The translations under genes were made by a program, and so were the position numbers. A DNA stretch of 64,000 bases from Antennarius striatus. Lineage: Eukaryota; Chordata; Actinopteri; Lophiiformes; Antennariidae. The stretch is from contig NC_090796.1 of assembly GCF_040054535.1 (NCBI RefSeq), positions 13,853,501 to 13,917,500 on the forward strand, in the 5' to 3' direction. Under the pieces are notes generated by a model. It made no database searches. It had not been told where the DNA came from and saw only the letters and a list, made by a program, of their open reading frames with translations. Shown one piece after another: positions 11,650-54,085 of the stretch (positions are counted from its first letter, which is position 1; each line of letters opens with the position of its first letter).

Positions 11650-13814
11650 GCGCGGACAGTTGCGGCTGTTGTTGAACGCACCTCATCTGATGGAATGCAG
11701 TGCTGTCAGTTCAGTAAACAGCTGTTGTTCTGTGCAGAACAAGACCAATCAGATTGTTCCCGAGTTCACGGTGGACCTCAGAGGAGCGACGGTTGGCTGG
11801 GCTTCAAAGGATAAATCCAGCAAAAAGAATGTCTTAGAGGTTTGTTGACACTGAACGTCAGGTGATGTGTACCGATCGGTAATTGATATTATCATAAAAC
11901 AATATATCTTTTAATAATCAAGTACAAATACATCTGCTTCTCGTAGAAACCTCATTCCCGTGCATATAAACTTAACAATAAAGAAAATCATGTTTGTCAA
12001 TGAGTAAACCAGGATCAATTTGTTCATCCTTTCTTTATTTTATTATCTCTCCTTCAGTTAAAAGGAAAGAACGGTGTAGAGTTTCTGATCCAGTACGACA
12101 CGGAGAGCATCATCTGTGACTGGCACAAAGTGTTAACGGACACCATCCGACAACTGGTGAGTCCATCCGTCTGTTTCAAAAAGTGTGGTTTAATGCAGTC
12201 AACATTATGCAGAACATGTGACTGATTGACTGATTTTGTTTCAGGAGTTCCAGGATCATCACTCGGAGGAGGAGGACGGCGACTTGTACGAGAAGATCCC
12301 CAACACGGACGCACCGAAAGAAGAGAAGCTCGGAGGCGGCTCAGAGAAGGCTCGACGTATGTTGTGTGATTGATAATTACTGTCATCCAAATACAAAAAC
12401 TTATAATTATGACAGTTTTAAATGAAACGTTTCTTTTTTTAGCCTCCAGGCCGAGTGTAACTCACTCGTCGAGTTCCGCAGGAGACTCGGAGCAGAAGAG
12501 GGTTCGAACCAAGCTGATGAAGTTCCTCATGAAACGTCCCACGCTTCAGTCCGTCAAGGAGAAGGGTTACATCCGAGGTAGGTCCGAACGACGCCACCTG
12601 GCTTCATACACATGACTTAAGCAACGTTTTCTTCTATTTAGCCACTGTCTGCTTATCTTATGCTTCATTTTGTTCGATGTTAATGTTTCATTACACAATA
12701 AGAGCGCGACAACATCGACAACCGTAATTACCTCTTATACTAACAATAATTATGTTCTTGTTATCTCTAGACAGTGTGTTTGGTTGTCACCTGGCCAAAT
12801 TGTGTGCACAAGAAAAGAACACGGTTCCAAGTTTTGTGGAGAAATGTGTCAAAGCGGTTGAAAAAAGAGGTAATCATGCTCGTCTCTTGCTGCTTGAATC
12901 AAATCAAAGAGCTTTTATTGTGTAATTTAGAACTTTTTGTGGCCATTATTCGCAGGATTAGACATTGACGGTCTCTACAGGGTGAGCGGAAACCTCGCCA
13001 TCATCCAGAAACTACGCTTCAAGGCCGATCATGGTAAAGTTTGCTTCCAAGAGGATTCTAACCCCAACCCTAACCCTAATCCATGTTCAAGATTTGATTT
13101 GTAGTCTCTTAACTAGACTGCAGCGCCTCCTGCTGTGCTTTAATGAGTTGTGCACCCTTCATGTGGTCAAACAGAGGAGCTGGACCTTGAGGACGGCCAA
13201 TGGGAGGACGTTCACGTCATCACCGGAGCACTGAAGCTGTTTTTTAGAGAGCTTCCCGAACCGCTTTTCCCATACAGCCACTTTAATAAGTTCATCACAG
13301 CAATCAGTAAGCAGATTGTTTTGTTTCTGTATTTGTTTTTAAGCATAACTAATATTTAAATTAATGCTAATGGTGCCTACGATGGTAGATTAAGGTTCAT
13401 ATTTTTGTAACTGACTGTTATTTTTTTGTCCTTCCTTTGTCAGGAATGGCTGACTACAACGTCAGACTGTCTTGCATTTATGACCTGGTCAAATCACTTC
13501 CTCCTTCAAATCACGATACCATGAAACTCCTTTTTGGCCATTTACGCAGGTATGCATCGTTTATTTGTTTATAATGGATAAATACAAACAAGGGAACATT
13601 ACGAGTTATTTAATACTATTTATTTTTCTTTGACAGGGTCATTCAATATGGGGATGACAATCGTATGACTGTGGGAAATGTGGCAATCGTGTTTGGCCCA
13701 ACTTTGCTCCGGCCAGAGATGGAGTCATCCAACATCGCCATGCACATGGTGTTTCAGAACCAGATAGTTGAATTTATCCTAAATGAATATGAGCGCATCT
13801 TCTCCTCCAGCTAA
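447..13814 (+). CDS. arhgap27: Rho GTPase-activating protein 27 (SH3-WW3-PH-RhoGAP)
   Basis: This gene encodes a GTPase-activating protein for Rho-family GTPases (Rac1/Cdc42 in the family), linked to clathrin-dependent endocytosis. Coding exons: 447-1229, 7813-8289, 8525-8764, 9326-9406, 9487-9612, 10523-10606, 11197-11264, 11380-11467, 11738-11839, 12058-12156, 12245-12356, 12443-12577, 12771-12869, 12956-13033, 13175-13306, 13444-13549 and 13637-13814. All junctions are GT/AG, the phases match, and the product is 995 aa. Domains: SH3 at about 8-65 (VQYGFEY, HWWHV, VPAQYV); WW1 at 301-330 (W303, W326, P329); WW2 at 370-398 (W371, W394); WW3 at 499-527 (W501, W523, split over two exons); PH at about 600-715; RhoGAP at 799-995 with the arginine finger R840 in GLYRVSGN. 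The motif RNTSDYSSDSS before the PH domain is a family signature. The RhoGAP sequence resembles ARHGAP27 more than ARHGAP12, 15 or 9. Residues 70-260 are a Ser/Thr/Pro-rich linker. The start was chosen because the SH3 domain begins eight residues later. ARHGAP12 is the main alternative name. Confidence 0.88.
1298..1490 (-). mobile_element. Decayed Tc1/mariner-like transposase C-terminus
   Basis: Read on the minus strand, the sequence encodes PDLNAIENLCW, close to the SPDLNPIENLW block that carries the last Asp of the DDE/D catalytic triad in Tc1/mariner transposases. Only about 60 codons remain open and no terminal inverted repeats were found. This is a fossil fragment in intron 1 of arhgap27. 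Confidence 0.45.
1753..1766 (+). promoter_or_regulatory. CTCF-like motif
   Basis: The sequence CCAGCAGAGGGCGT matches the CTCF core CCASYAGRKGGCRS at 13 of 14 positions. It lies in arhgap27 intron 1. Occupancy is unknown. Confidence 0.35.
2312..2390. repeat. (CA)n microsatellite, about 39 copies
   Basis: A perfect CA dinucleotide run in intron 1 of arhgap27. The reading frames through it on both strands are repeat artefacts. Confidence 0.97.
6162..6236 (+). CDS. arhgap27: Putative alternative first coding exon of arhgap27 (isoform without SH3)
   Basis: An ATG in a strong context (AACATGG) opens 25 codons beginning MVDMYSSIW and ending PVAPQ, followed at once by a GTCAGTG splice donor. The exon ends in phase 0, the phase needed to join the WW exon at 7813 (VEKESVQ). 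The resulting 759-aa protein would keep the three WW domains, PH and RhoGAP but lose the SH3 domain. About 200 bases upstream are GC- and CpG-richer than the surrounding intron, as expected of an internal promoter. This is inferred from sequence; no transcript data were available. Confidence 0.5.
11619..11654. repeat. (CA)n(CG)n microsatellite
   Basis: A CA run passing into CGCGCG, in the arhgap27 intron about 80 bases before the exon at 11738. Confidence 0.9.
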
Positions 13815-13947
13815 AGAGTTCACACCCCTCAGCGCAGACCGAATTTTACTCAAGCTGTTTACCCGTGCATGCATAAAAACACCTCCAGTGCGAAACTCCT
13901 CCAGTGAAATACATTTAAGGGGCCTTTGAGTTTTGAGTTTTGATTGC

Positions 13948-13953
13948 AATAAA
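13948..13953 (+). terminator. Polyadenylation signal of arhgap27
   Basis: AATAAA lies 134 bases after the stop codon, giving a short 3' UTR. It is the first canonical signal downstream. Confidence 0.6.
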
Positions 13954-14999
<1,046 letters not shown>

Positions 15000-15000
<1 letters not shown>

Positions 15001-15114
15001 TATATTTATGTTAAAAGGAACTATGCGGGTAAATCCCTGTAGCGAGTCGGGACCATTTAAGTGACGCGCACCCGGAAGCTGTCAGCTACTAACTCAGAAC
15101 AGTCAAGCAGTGCG
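15000..15114 (+). promoter_or_regulatory. Probable promoter and 5' UTR of vps25
   Basis: There is no TATA box. The stretch contains a TGACGCG word and an ETS-type CCGGAAGC site about 45 bases before the start codon, as is common for housekeeping promoters. The transcription start was not determined. Confidence 0.4.
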
Positions 15115-18011
15115 ATGAGTTTTGAGTGGCCTTGGCAGTATAATTTCCCACCGTTTTTTACGTGAGTCACCTCTTTCTGGACCATATGGAAGTGTCAGAT
15201 TTAAATAAAAGAAACTATAATAATTATTATTATGTTTGTATAAGTCAAAGCGCGTTGAATTGCGAGCTACCTGTATGTTAGCCGGCTAAGCGGCTAAACT
15301 AAACAGATGGCTAGGGAAGTGGACGCACACACCTGCTGGTTTGCTACAGTTTAAATCGTGGACCCATGCGACTTCATTCAACGACAAATTAATACTCAAA
15401 TAAATGTGAACTTTATCAACATCAAGTTGTTGTTTTTTTCATATATAGCATGTCGTGGGAATGTTTTGGAGGATGAGTTTAGCTGCTAGCTGTCGTTAGC
15501 TGTTTTTATTTTCATCACTACCTCCAACTCATCTGACAGCCACCAAAATACTAACTTAAAACTAATATAACACATGTTCCATCAACTGTTAGAAGGTGTA
15601 ACACTTAATTCTTTGCTACGTTATAATGAATGATGACAATTTATTTCAGTTTGTAACAGCCGAGACGCTAGCACACTGATGTCCAGCTGTGTAAGTGTAA
15701 TAAAGCACATCTCATCTTCCAGTTCATCTTTTCATGCAGATGATGAGTTAATGGAAAAAAAAAAAGGAATGAACTACTGAAATTATTAGAAAGGAATTAC
15801 ACACTTGATGATACTCAAACTATACTTCCTGTGCAGGTCAAACATACAGTCTGTGATTGACTTGTCATTCCATATTCAGGAATGTTTGTCTGCTGCGATA
15901 AAAGCCTCCTTACTTCCAGGAAAGCTTGAGCGCTGAAGTTGCATGTTGCTCGTGTTTGGCATTCCAGTTCTCTCCAAAAGTGGTGGATGTGGTTGAGGTC
16001 AGCAAGATGGGAAAATTTGATCGCTGTGACAAAAATCAAGCTCAAGCTGTTGACTTAAAACTAGGAGAACAGCATAGCACACAGTCAGAAATATGTGTGC
16101 CATAACATTAACATCAACAGCAACAGTCTTCCAAACGTCTATACTTCAGACAGAGGAGAAAACGTGCTGTATTACTTTTCCCCAGTAATACCCCAAGGCT
16201 GTCATGCATAAAAGTTTGTTTAATTAATGAAACAAAAATGTCTTAATCAGTGAAATAATTTTTTTGTGCGTCTTTTTGTGATAGGCTACAGCCCAATGTT
16301 GATACGAGACAGAAACAGTTGGCGGCATGGTGTTCCCTGGCTCTGTCTTACTGCCGGCATCACAAGCTGTACACCCTGGACGTTATGGAGGCTCAGGAGA
16401 GCCCAGTGTTCAACAACAAGAAGATAGAACGTATCCTAACAGCCAGCCTCTGGTTCCGTCGGGGCCCAAGTTACAGTTACGAGTTTACAAATCTAAGTCT
16501 CTCCACAGTTCGTACGTGGGAGAAGGTCCAGCTCCTGAACAAACTCAGTGAAGTCTTTTATGAATGTTGGTTTTATCTGATGAGAGGAAAAAGATCAGGG
16601 TGTGTCAGGAAGAGGTGAGACAGCGACATCCGACTGCTTCAACTACTACCGAAATGACACACTTATATTCCCACCTCACTGTGTGAAACCACATTGCATT
16701 GTGGGTACCGTAGGAGTACGTTTATGACCAGAAAAATTAATGGAATAAGATGATGATCCCTTTGTTTACACTGCATCAGTTCTGATTCTTTTAGGATTAC
16801 AAACTAGAATTTGACTTCTTTTAATTTGTCTGTTTAGAGTGAAAAAAAAAAGAAGACATTTTGGAAGTCAAACCTGCGTCAAAGGCATCATTTGGTTTCC
16901 TGCAAATGTCTCCCCTTTCTTTCTTGACCTTAACTTGATTTCAGGAAAACTGCCAATGGAAGCAATTCAAGTTGTATTTGAGGAACTCAGGAAAAAAGGT
17001 AAATTTTTTTACTATCTTTTAAAAAAAATTTTTTTACTATGTTGAGAATGTTAAAAATAATCATTGGATCGACATTTGAAGAGTCGTGAATATTTTCATC
17101 ACTTTCATTGTCCAACCTTAGGGAACCTGGAATGGTTGGACAAAAACAAGTCAAGGTGCTTAGTCATGTGGAGACGACCAGAAGAGTGGGGCAAGTTAAT
17201 ATACCAGTGGGTGAGTCGTCACATTTAGAGGATTATATGAAATAGAATGTTCTCTAAAGGAATAAAGAGGACGTACGTTTGAAACCAATGCAGTTAGCTT
17301 GTGTTCTCATGGCGCTCCTTGTCCTACAGTGTTGACAACATGCACAAAAAGTACTAATAGTATTTAAAGGCCCTGTTCTCTCACTGCTATCAAACACACA
17401 GCGTATCTCTTATGTAGTCAAAACAAATGAAAACGCTTTCAGAATTAGGCCAGAGGTTGAGGAGCGATGTAAAAGCTGACCTGCTTCACACTGATTTGAT
17501 TTAATGCTAGCGCACCAAATGTATGTTCATTTACATTTAAAGAGTTTAAAGTGTCTAAAGCTTTATTTTTGTATAGCTTTATTACCTTTAAATAATAATA
17601 TCTTTTCTCTAATGAGTCTTTTTAAGAGAAGTTCTAATATTTCGGGTTTATCGTTATTCTGCACTTTCATCTTTCAGGTTTCCAAAAACGGGATGGTCAA
17701 TGGTGTGTTTACGCTGTATGAGTTGTCCAGCGGCAATGACACAGAAGGCGAGGGTATGGCGTCTGTTTAAAATGTCACGGCAATTAAAATATTATAACTT
17801 GAATTTAGCATTTTGTAATTTTCCATGCCGAATCTCAGTCTGTCTTCTAGATAGTTCGTGTGTATCGACTTCTGACAGGATGCTCTGTGTTTCCCCAGAG
17901 TTCCACGGTCTAGAGGACTGGATGCTGCTGCGTTCGCTGCAGGCTTTACAAACAGAAGGCAAAGCTGAGATCTTCTCAATGGACGATGTAAAGGGTGTCA
18001 AGTTCCTCTGA
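15115..18011 (+). CDS. vps25: Vacuolar protein sorting 25, ESCRT-II subunit
   Basis: VPS25 is the small, two-copy subunit of ESCRT-II (with VPS22 and VPS36). It recruits VPS20/CHMP6 of ESCRT-III on endosomes for sorting of ubiquitinated cargo into multivesicular bodies. Coding exons: 15115-15161, 16285-16430, 16945-16998, 17122-17210, 17678-17753 and 17899-18011. Phases match and give 174 aa, against 176 in human. The protein begins MSFEWPWQYNFPPFFT; the PPFF motif near the N-terminus is the element that docks on VPS22/VPS36. TRQKQLAAWCSLALSYC and MEAQESPVFNN follow, then the second winged helix with RRPEEWGKLIYQW, and a C-terminus ending KGVKFL. Human VPS25 starts two residues earlier (MAM). 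Nothing is truncated. It sits just upstream of wnk4 in the same orientation, as in human. Confidence 0.95.
15790..16050 (-). mobile_element. Decayed Tc1-like transposase fragment in vps25 intron 1
   Basis: The minus strand reads ADLNHIHHFWRELECQTRA, which resembles the SPDLNPIEHxWxxLxxRVRA segment at the C-terminus of Tc1-like transposases. The frame is interrupted and no terminal repeats were recognised. This is a molecular fossil. Confidence 0.4.
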
Positions 18012-18413
18012 AACGGCTCTGGAATCACTGTCTGGGAACCGTCACACTGTACCTTCTGGGCAAATTTTAAGATTTAGCCATTCCTGGCTAAGCAAGGTTG
18101 CACCTCAATGCCAAACCCAGTGATTGCTGGTCCCGCGGTCCTGTTGTTGCCTTTTGGTTTGACCAAGTTCAAAGATATTTGTCATTTAAAGAGAATTCAT
18201 ATTAGTTGGGGGGATGAAAAGTATCTTAGGTGACACTGTGTTTTGCGTTGTCACTCTTTCCGGGGGGGTGACATCTGTTCCCATTTAAACATGCAATGAG
18301 TTATTCAGGGTATAAAAAATATCTTGTCTGAATCTTCTTGGGGAAAGTGCCTCCCCACCAGCTGTAATTCCACTCTCACTGTAAATATGACTAGTTTTAT
18401 CCCTCTTAATAAA
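18012..18413 (+). other. 3' UTR of vps25
   Basis: The untranslated region runs from the stop codon to an AATAAA at 18408-18413. A second AATAAA at 18694-18699 could give a longer form. Confidence 0.55.
18408..18413 (+). terminator. Polyadenylation signal of vps25
   Basis: A canonical AATAAA about 400 bases after the stop codon. A second candidate lies at 18694-18699. Confidence 0.55.
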
Positions 18414-18982
18414 TTTCATCTGCATAATTAACTCCAAACTTTTTGCGAGGCTCTTGCTCCTCTGTCCCAGCCAGACGTCCCAATGAAGTCTTCTTTTATT
18501 TTGAGAAGAAATATTTCCAGAAGAGAAACGCCACCAGGACTGACTCGACTTAGCCGAGTGTGATTTTAGTGGGCTTCATGTACGGATTGCTGTCACCATG
18601 TTATTGTGCAGTTACTGCTTTCACACTCCTGTTATGCTCTGCATGTAGGTGTATATCCTATATTCTTTTTTTTTTCATACCCCAGAGAAAAAAAATAAAG
18701 TGGAAATTTGCTAAAATAGTTTTTCGATTCTCTGAATTGTGACGCTCTTGTGTATGACTGTAACAGTGGTGCACAGTGAAAACCACAGCCTGTTGCGCAC
18801 CGATTGGTCCGTTTACGTCGTGCAGAACGTTTCTGCCCCCGGGTTTTGGTATAATTCCAGTGTATTCCGTATGTTTGTGTCCTGAAAACACCCACGGTGA
18901 GCTCATGTGGGGGTGGTGCGGCTCGTACTGGCCTTGGCTGCTACAGGTGTCCTGTTTCAGCAGCAGCGAGAAATCTACTGTG

Positions 18983-18998
18983 GCTCCCTCTGCTGGTC
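18983..18998 (-). promoter_or_regulatory. CTCF-like motif, minus strand
   Basis: The minus strand reads CCAGCAGAGGGAGC, one mismatch from the CTCF core. It lies between vps25 and wnk4. Binding is not shown. Confidence 0.25.
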
Positions 18999-19379
18999 AG
19001 ACATGCGCACTGCACAGCTCCTGTCCACACTCCAGTGGAAGTGTAGCTCAGATTTGACCATCACGACTTAGACAAACCTGCAATTAAAAGATTGAGCAGT
19101 TGGATTTGAATTTGAATCTATTTAGACGACGAGACACTACTGATCCGTTTCCATAGTGTGAAGTTTGACACCTGTGAGAATATGGGTCATCCCTGAAACA
19201 AGATCCTTCACACCACATCACAATAAGATTTTGAAAATAATCTTAGTGGTGTTTTTTTTTTTTGTTTTTTTAGAAACCAATTTGGCATTTAAAAAAAAAA
19301 AAATCAAAACCTTGTACTGAATGTTTGGATCTTAAAAAGACTTTGCCAACACTCCACGAGTCATACTGTAATTGTTCCC

Positions 19380-19873
19380 TCAGGATCGCTCCGTCAGCGC
19401 GTCAGGACTCCTTGGGGCGGAGTTTGGCGCGCACACTCGGTGCGCACGGGGACGCACAGCCCTCCAGAAAGAGAGAGGGAGAGCTCTGTTGATATACACC
19501 GCTCCGTCCTTTCACCGGAGGTTATGGCAGAGGACTTTGTAAAGGCAAGACAAGAGGACGAGTCTCATTATTTAATAGGAACTATGCGCCGAATTGCGTG
19601 CGCGCTTCTTTTGTGAATCCTTTTTACGCAGCGGCTGTGACATGTAAGTACATTTTTACTCTGACTTTTTGGACTAATTTCGGGTATATTCATACTTTAA
19701 ACTACAGCTACAGGTAATGGCAGCTGAGCCGTCATAGATAGAAATGTGTCAGACCTGTATGGGTGGTCAGCCTTTGTTTTTAAAGCCGCTCGCTTCGCTG
19801 ACATCACGGAAAAGTAACCATCAACTTGGTAGTAACGTTACTCTTGTTTTCTTGATGCCATTTTCACATTTAG
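19380..19873 (+). promoter_or_regulatory. wnk4 promoter, non-coding exon 1 and 5' UTR intron
   Basis: A CpG-rich block (19380-19500) with repeated GCGCAC words is followed by a probable non-coding exon. That exon ends at 19643 with a strong donor (CAT|GTAAGT). The matching acceptor is CACATTTAG ending at 19873, 21 bases before the wnk4 start codon. The non-coding exon carries a 30-codon uORF at 19524-19616. The transcription start is not defined. Confidence 0.45.
19524..19616 (+). other. Upstream ORF in the wnk4 leader (30 codons)
   Basis: ATG at 19524 opens MAEDFVKARQEDESH and the frame closes with TGA at 19614-19616, upstream of the inferred leader splice donor at 19644. A second in-frame ATG lies at codon 21. 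I do not recognise the peptide. If the leader is transcribed as inferred, scanning ribosomes meet this frame before the kinase start, so it may limit wnk4 translation. Confidence 0.35.
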
Positions 19874-19894
19874 GGTCTAAATCGAGAATCTATC

Positions 19895-50913
<31,019 letters not shown>

Positions 50914-50916
<3 letters not shown>

Positions 50917-52430
50917 GAAACCTTCAGCCAATCGTGCTGTATATCCGGACTACCTCATCTGAAGCGCAACTGCAGCGATCGAACCCGTCCAGGAGGTGGA
51001 TCGCAATCAGCAGGTTGCTTCGCTCAGCCGTCTTGTTTTTTGTTTTTTTTTACCTCAACACGCATAGAAACTGTCGTCAATGAACCTGGATTCACACGAG
51101 GAGCCGAAACTGTTCCGACAGATTGGCGACTCGAGCACAGAATCGGTTTTTTCGTGCAGAGTTCATTTTCCAGATTGGAAAGTTCCGAATGAAAACGTCA
51201 AAGGTCTTTTTCTCAGACGCAGTCAAGCGACGGTACCAAGTGCTGCAGTAGCATGTAACACGACTTTGACCAAGACGGACGACGGTCGTTCTCCTGCTCG
51301 ATGTTGGGAGATCAGTCCGAGCACAGAAACGTGGAACAAACGCAAAGCTCTGATGCGCAGCTGACATTCACACATTAGCAATACAGTTCAAATCACTTGC
51401 TGTAGTTTTTTTTTTCAGTACCTGCTGATCACACAGTGAATGCACCGTTTTAGAAGAGACAGCATGCATTTTCCAGAATCCTGACTTTTTTTTTTGTTTC
51501 AAATGATTTTTCCAATTATTATGCATAAAATGCAAAAAGGAGAGTTGGGCTCCATCGATGTGTGCATGGTGAGATTTTAATGGTTCAGAAGGAAAAAGGT
51601 TGGACTGTTAGGACTGATGGTGAACGACTCCCTGGACCAGAAAGAATCTGGATCTTCAGTAAATGTTCTTAGGATGTTAGCGCTGATGCTACACTTTAGC
51701 TGATTTGAACTCTTCTCCTCTTATCGACTAGTTCTGAAGGATCCACTTAGGCTTTAGACTACTGTTTCCTGTTGATTGTACATGTGTACATAGAAGCGTG
51801 CATTTATAGATCATGTTTACAAGTCATGACTAAATGAAAACTTTAAAGTTTCGCTTGAGCAAAAATCTGATTTTGTCGCTTGTTCCATGGATCAAGCATC
51901 GTGTGCACTTTAGTCACTTGTACTTTAGTTCTCAATCATGCAATACTCGCTGGTTTAACTTCACTCCAAGAAGAACCGATGTAATTCTTGTCACTTTTCC
52001 ACCAGGGAGGTTGAGAATATTCCCTGACTTTTACGCTTGATCATGATTTCCAGTCAGCTTGCAGTGAAGGTGATCTCCCCTCCCACAGGCTGATGTAGGT
52101 ACCCTGTCGTGGGACGTAGAGCAATCAGTCCAAGCTGTGAATGTGTAGCTGTTGCCTTATATGAAATGTTCACAACACACTGAATTTTACCCACAGTGGA
52201 ACTAAAGATTTTCCAAAGTTCGTTCTATATTCAAAGATGTTCCATTTCAAAATGTTGAATGTAAAATAATTTGTATTTGCTTTCTGAAGCTGCTGCTGTT
52301 CTGCCATGCTGAATCTGTGCCTTTCCCCATTTTGATGTCTTATTTTATACTTTTACTCCAAAGATTTGGTAGCAAGATCAGACTCCATATATTAAATTTG
52401 GATAAAAATAAATAGAGTTGTAAATACCGC
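50914..52430 (+). other. wnk4: Last exon of wnk4: stop codon and 3' UTR
   Basis: The acceptor TTTCCCCCAG ends at 50913 and the very next three bases are the TAA stop. The exon continues as about 1.5 kb of 3' UTR to AATAAA at 52407-52412. The poly-A site is inferred. Confidence 0.65.
52407..52412 (+). terminator. Polyadenylation signal of wnk4
   Basis: AATAAA about 1.5 kb after the stop codon and about 450 bases before the end of the convergent coa3 coding region. Confidence 0.5.
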
Positions 52431-52864
52431 AGGTTGTTTGACATCTTTACTGCTTCACCCAGTGTTTTTATCTCCAGCAAACATTGTTCCACAGACATGT
52501 TAAAAACAATTGCATGCAGAAGATTCATATTAGATATATCACTTTATCAACATAAATATATGTCATTAGGTTCATATGCATGTCATTTCAATGCTACTGC
52601 CATTCTGGCTAGTTGTAATCTGGTCATGGTAAGGTCAACGGATTCGCCTTTTTTCACTGATAGAAATGTTATCAAAGGAAAGATCACTTTAGTTTACTGA
52701 GCAGCAGAGCCACAGATCACTCATCCCGCACAAACCAAAGTCCACAGCTGCCACTCCAGCGACCACTGATGGAATACAAATCAGTGGGATCAGCATCCAC
52801 AGTAGTCCATTATTAAGTGCATGAAAGACAAATAGTCCAACAACAGGCAGGAGGGTCATGCGTC

Positions 52865-53683
52865 TCAGTTGGCACCCGTCTTTGGTCCCAGCATTCTAGC
52901 TCGCTTGGCCTCCTCATCTATTTCATCGATGAGCCGCTCTTGGGCGACTGAGTAAAACGTGTAGCCGTCTAGCAGGGCAGGAAGTGGTCAAGGCAAATGA
53001 TTATAAGTGGAACAAAAGAAACAAACACAAGTAAGAATTGCACTAGAAATTGGCCGAAAACTAATGCAGCCTGCAGCTGATTTACTCCTGAAAGATAATG
53101 TAGTTTCTAGAAATAGTGATTAAATAGTATAAATTTATAATAGTGATCAAAAAATACATTTAAATAAGTCCAGAATTAATAGAACTGTATGTGGATAACT
53201 TGTAATATCAACGCAGAAACAAATGCAATGCTAACCATAGATGAGCTAAGTGTCATGTTAGCATTAAGTAGATTAGAAGCCATGAAATCTTTAGGCTAAC
53301 ATTCTCCAGTACCCAGTTGAAGAATCGTACAGACAGTAAAGGTTTAAACGTAACATGTGACAACATGAAATAAACTGGGTTTTGCGTTATCTAACAAAAA
53401 GTATCTCTGTGGTAACTTTAGCATGCTAAGCTAACTAACATACGTAATTCACCTTGCGGATGAAGCTAGTGCGCTAGACAAGGATACAGATTCCCATAAC
53501 GATTGCTCCAATGGCGAGTCCTGTCACAATATTTCGCCCGCGTAGCTTCTGTGTCTTCTTCTTCCATTGTTGAAGCTCTACCTGTCGGATGAAATGCATC
53601 TGTTCATGAGAAAGACCCTCTTTTTCCGGGTCTATTCTGGTGGCAAAGCGAGCGTTGGACTCCTTAGGAACCTTGTCAGCCAT
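52865..53683 (-). CDS. coa3: Cytochrome c oxidase assembly factor 3
   Basis: COA3 (CCDC56/MITRAC12) is a small inner-membrane mitochondrial protein that stabilises newly made COX1 during complex IV assembly. There are two coding exons on the minus strand: 53683-53488 (ATG at 53683-53681) and 52968-52865 (stop TGA at 52867-52865), joined by ATCT|GTATCC and CTGCTAG|ACGG. The product is 99 aa, against 106 in human. Visible features: RIDPEKEGLSHEQMHFIRQ, basic KKKTQKLRGRN, one membrane segment NIVTGLAIGAIVMGIYGYTF, then SVAQERLIDEIDEEAKRAR, all diagnostic of the family. If exon 1 is read on without splicing it stops after 69 codons, inside the membrane segment, so the second exon is essential. 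The gene is convergent with wnk4 and divergent from cntd1. Confidence 0.93.
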
Positions 53684-54085
53684 TGCTTGCGGTCACTTCG
53701 GGAGGTGAAAGGTTATTACCGCAACGAACCTGCGCACAGCTGAGTTTCAAAAGGACTGTTAGGTTGGAGACACCGCTAGAAGCCCATCCACTTGTTGTCA
53801 GATCTGCGCTGAGCGCCACGAGCGCCGTCAAATGCTCGCGAACGAGACTAGAATGTGCACCTTTCAAATGAGTCCCCGTTGCAAAAACTGGTTCCTACCA
53901 TGAGACGTTAAACCGGTTCTACCGAAAACCAGCGGAAATAGCGCCATCTTCCGCAAAATATCAGCTTCAGACACGGTTTATTTTTATTTTTTCAACTTAG
54001 TTTCAAAAAGAAAACACACATATCTGATTACAAACTTGGTGGATTGTAAATGTAACATCCAAGGAAGTGAGTACAGTCAGTGTAA
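53684..54085. promoter_or_regulatory. Shared (bidirectional) promoter of coa3 and cntd1
   Basis: Only 402 bases separate the two start codons, which point away from each other. The coa3-proximal half is CpG-richer (GAGCGCCACG, GCTCGCGAACG), and a CTTCCGC (ETS-like) word lies in the middle. No TATA box was seen in either direction. The head-to-head arrangement matches human COA3/CNTD1. Confidence 0.65.

Noticed and set aside
13060-13083. Telomere-like CCCTAA units in an arhgap27 intron, with TTAGGG again near 35990
   Set aside because: Only two to three imperfect copies; chance or short repeat, not an interstitial telomere.
53474-53487. 69-aa unspliced version of COA3
   Set aside because: It stops within the membrane segment; splicing at 53488/52968 restores the conserved YGYTFYS and the C-terminal helix.
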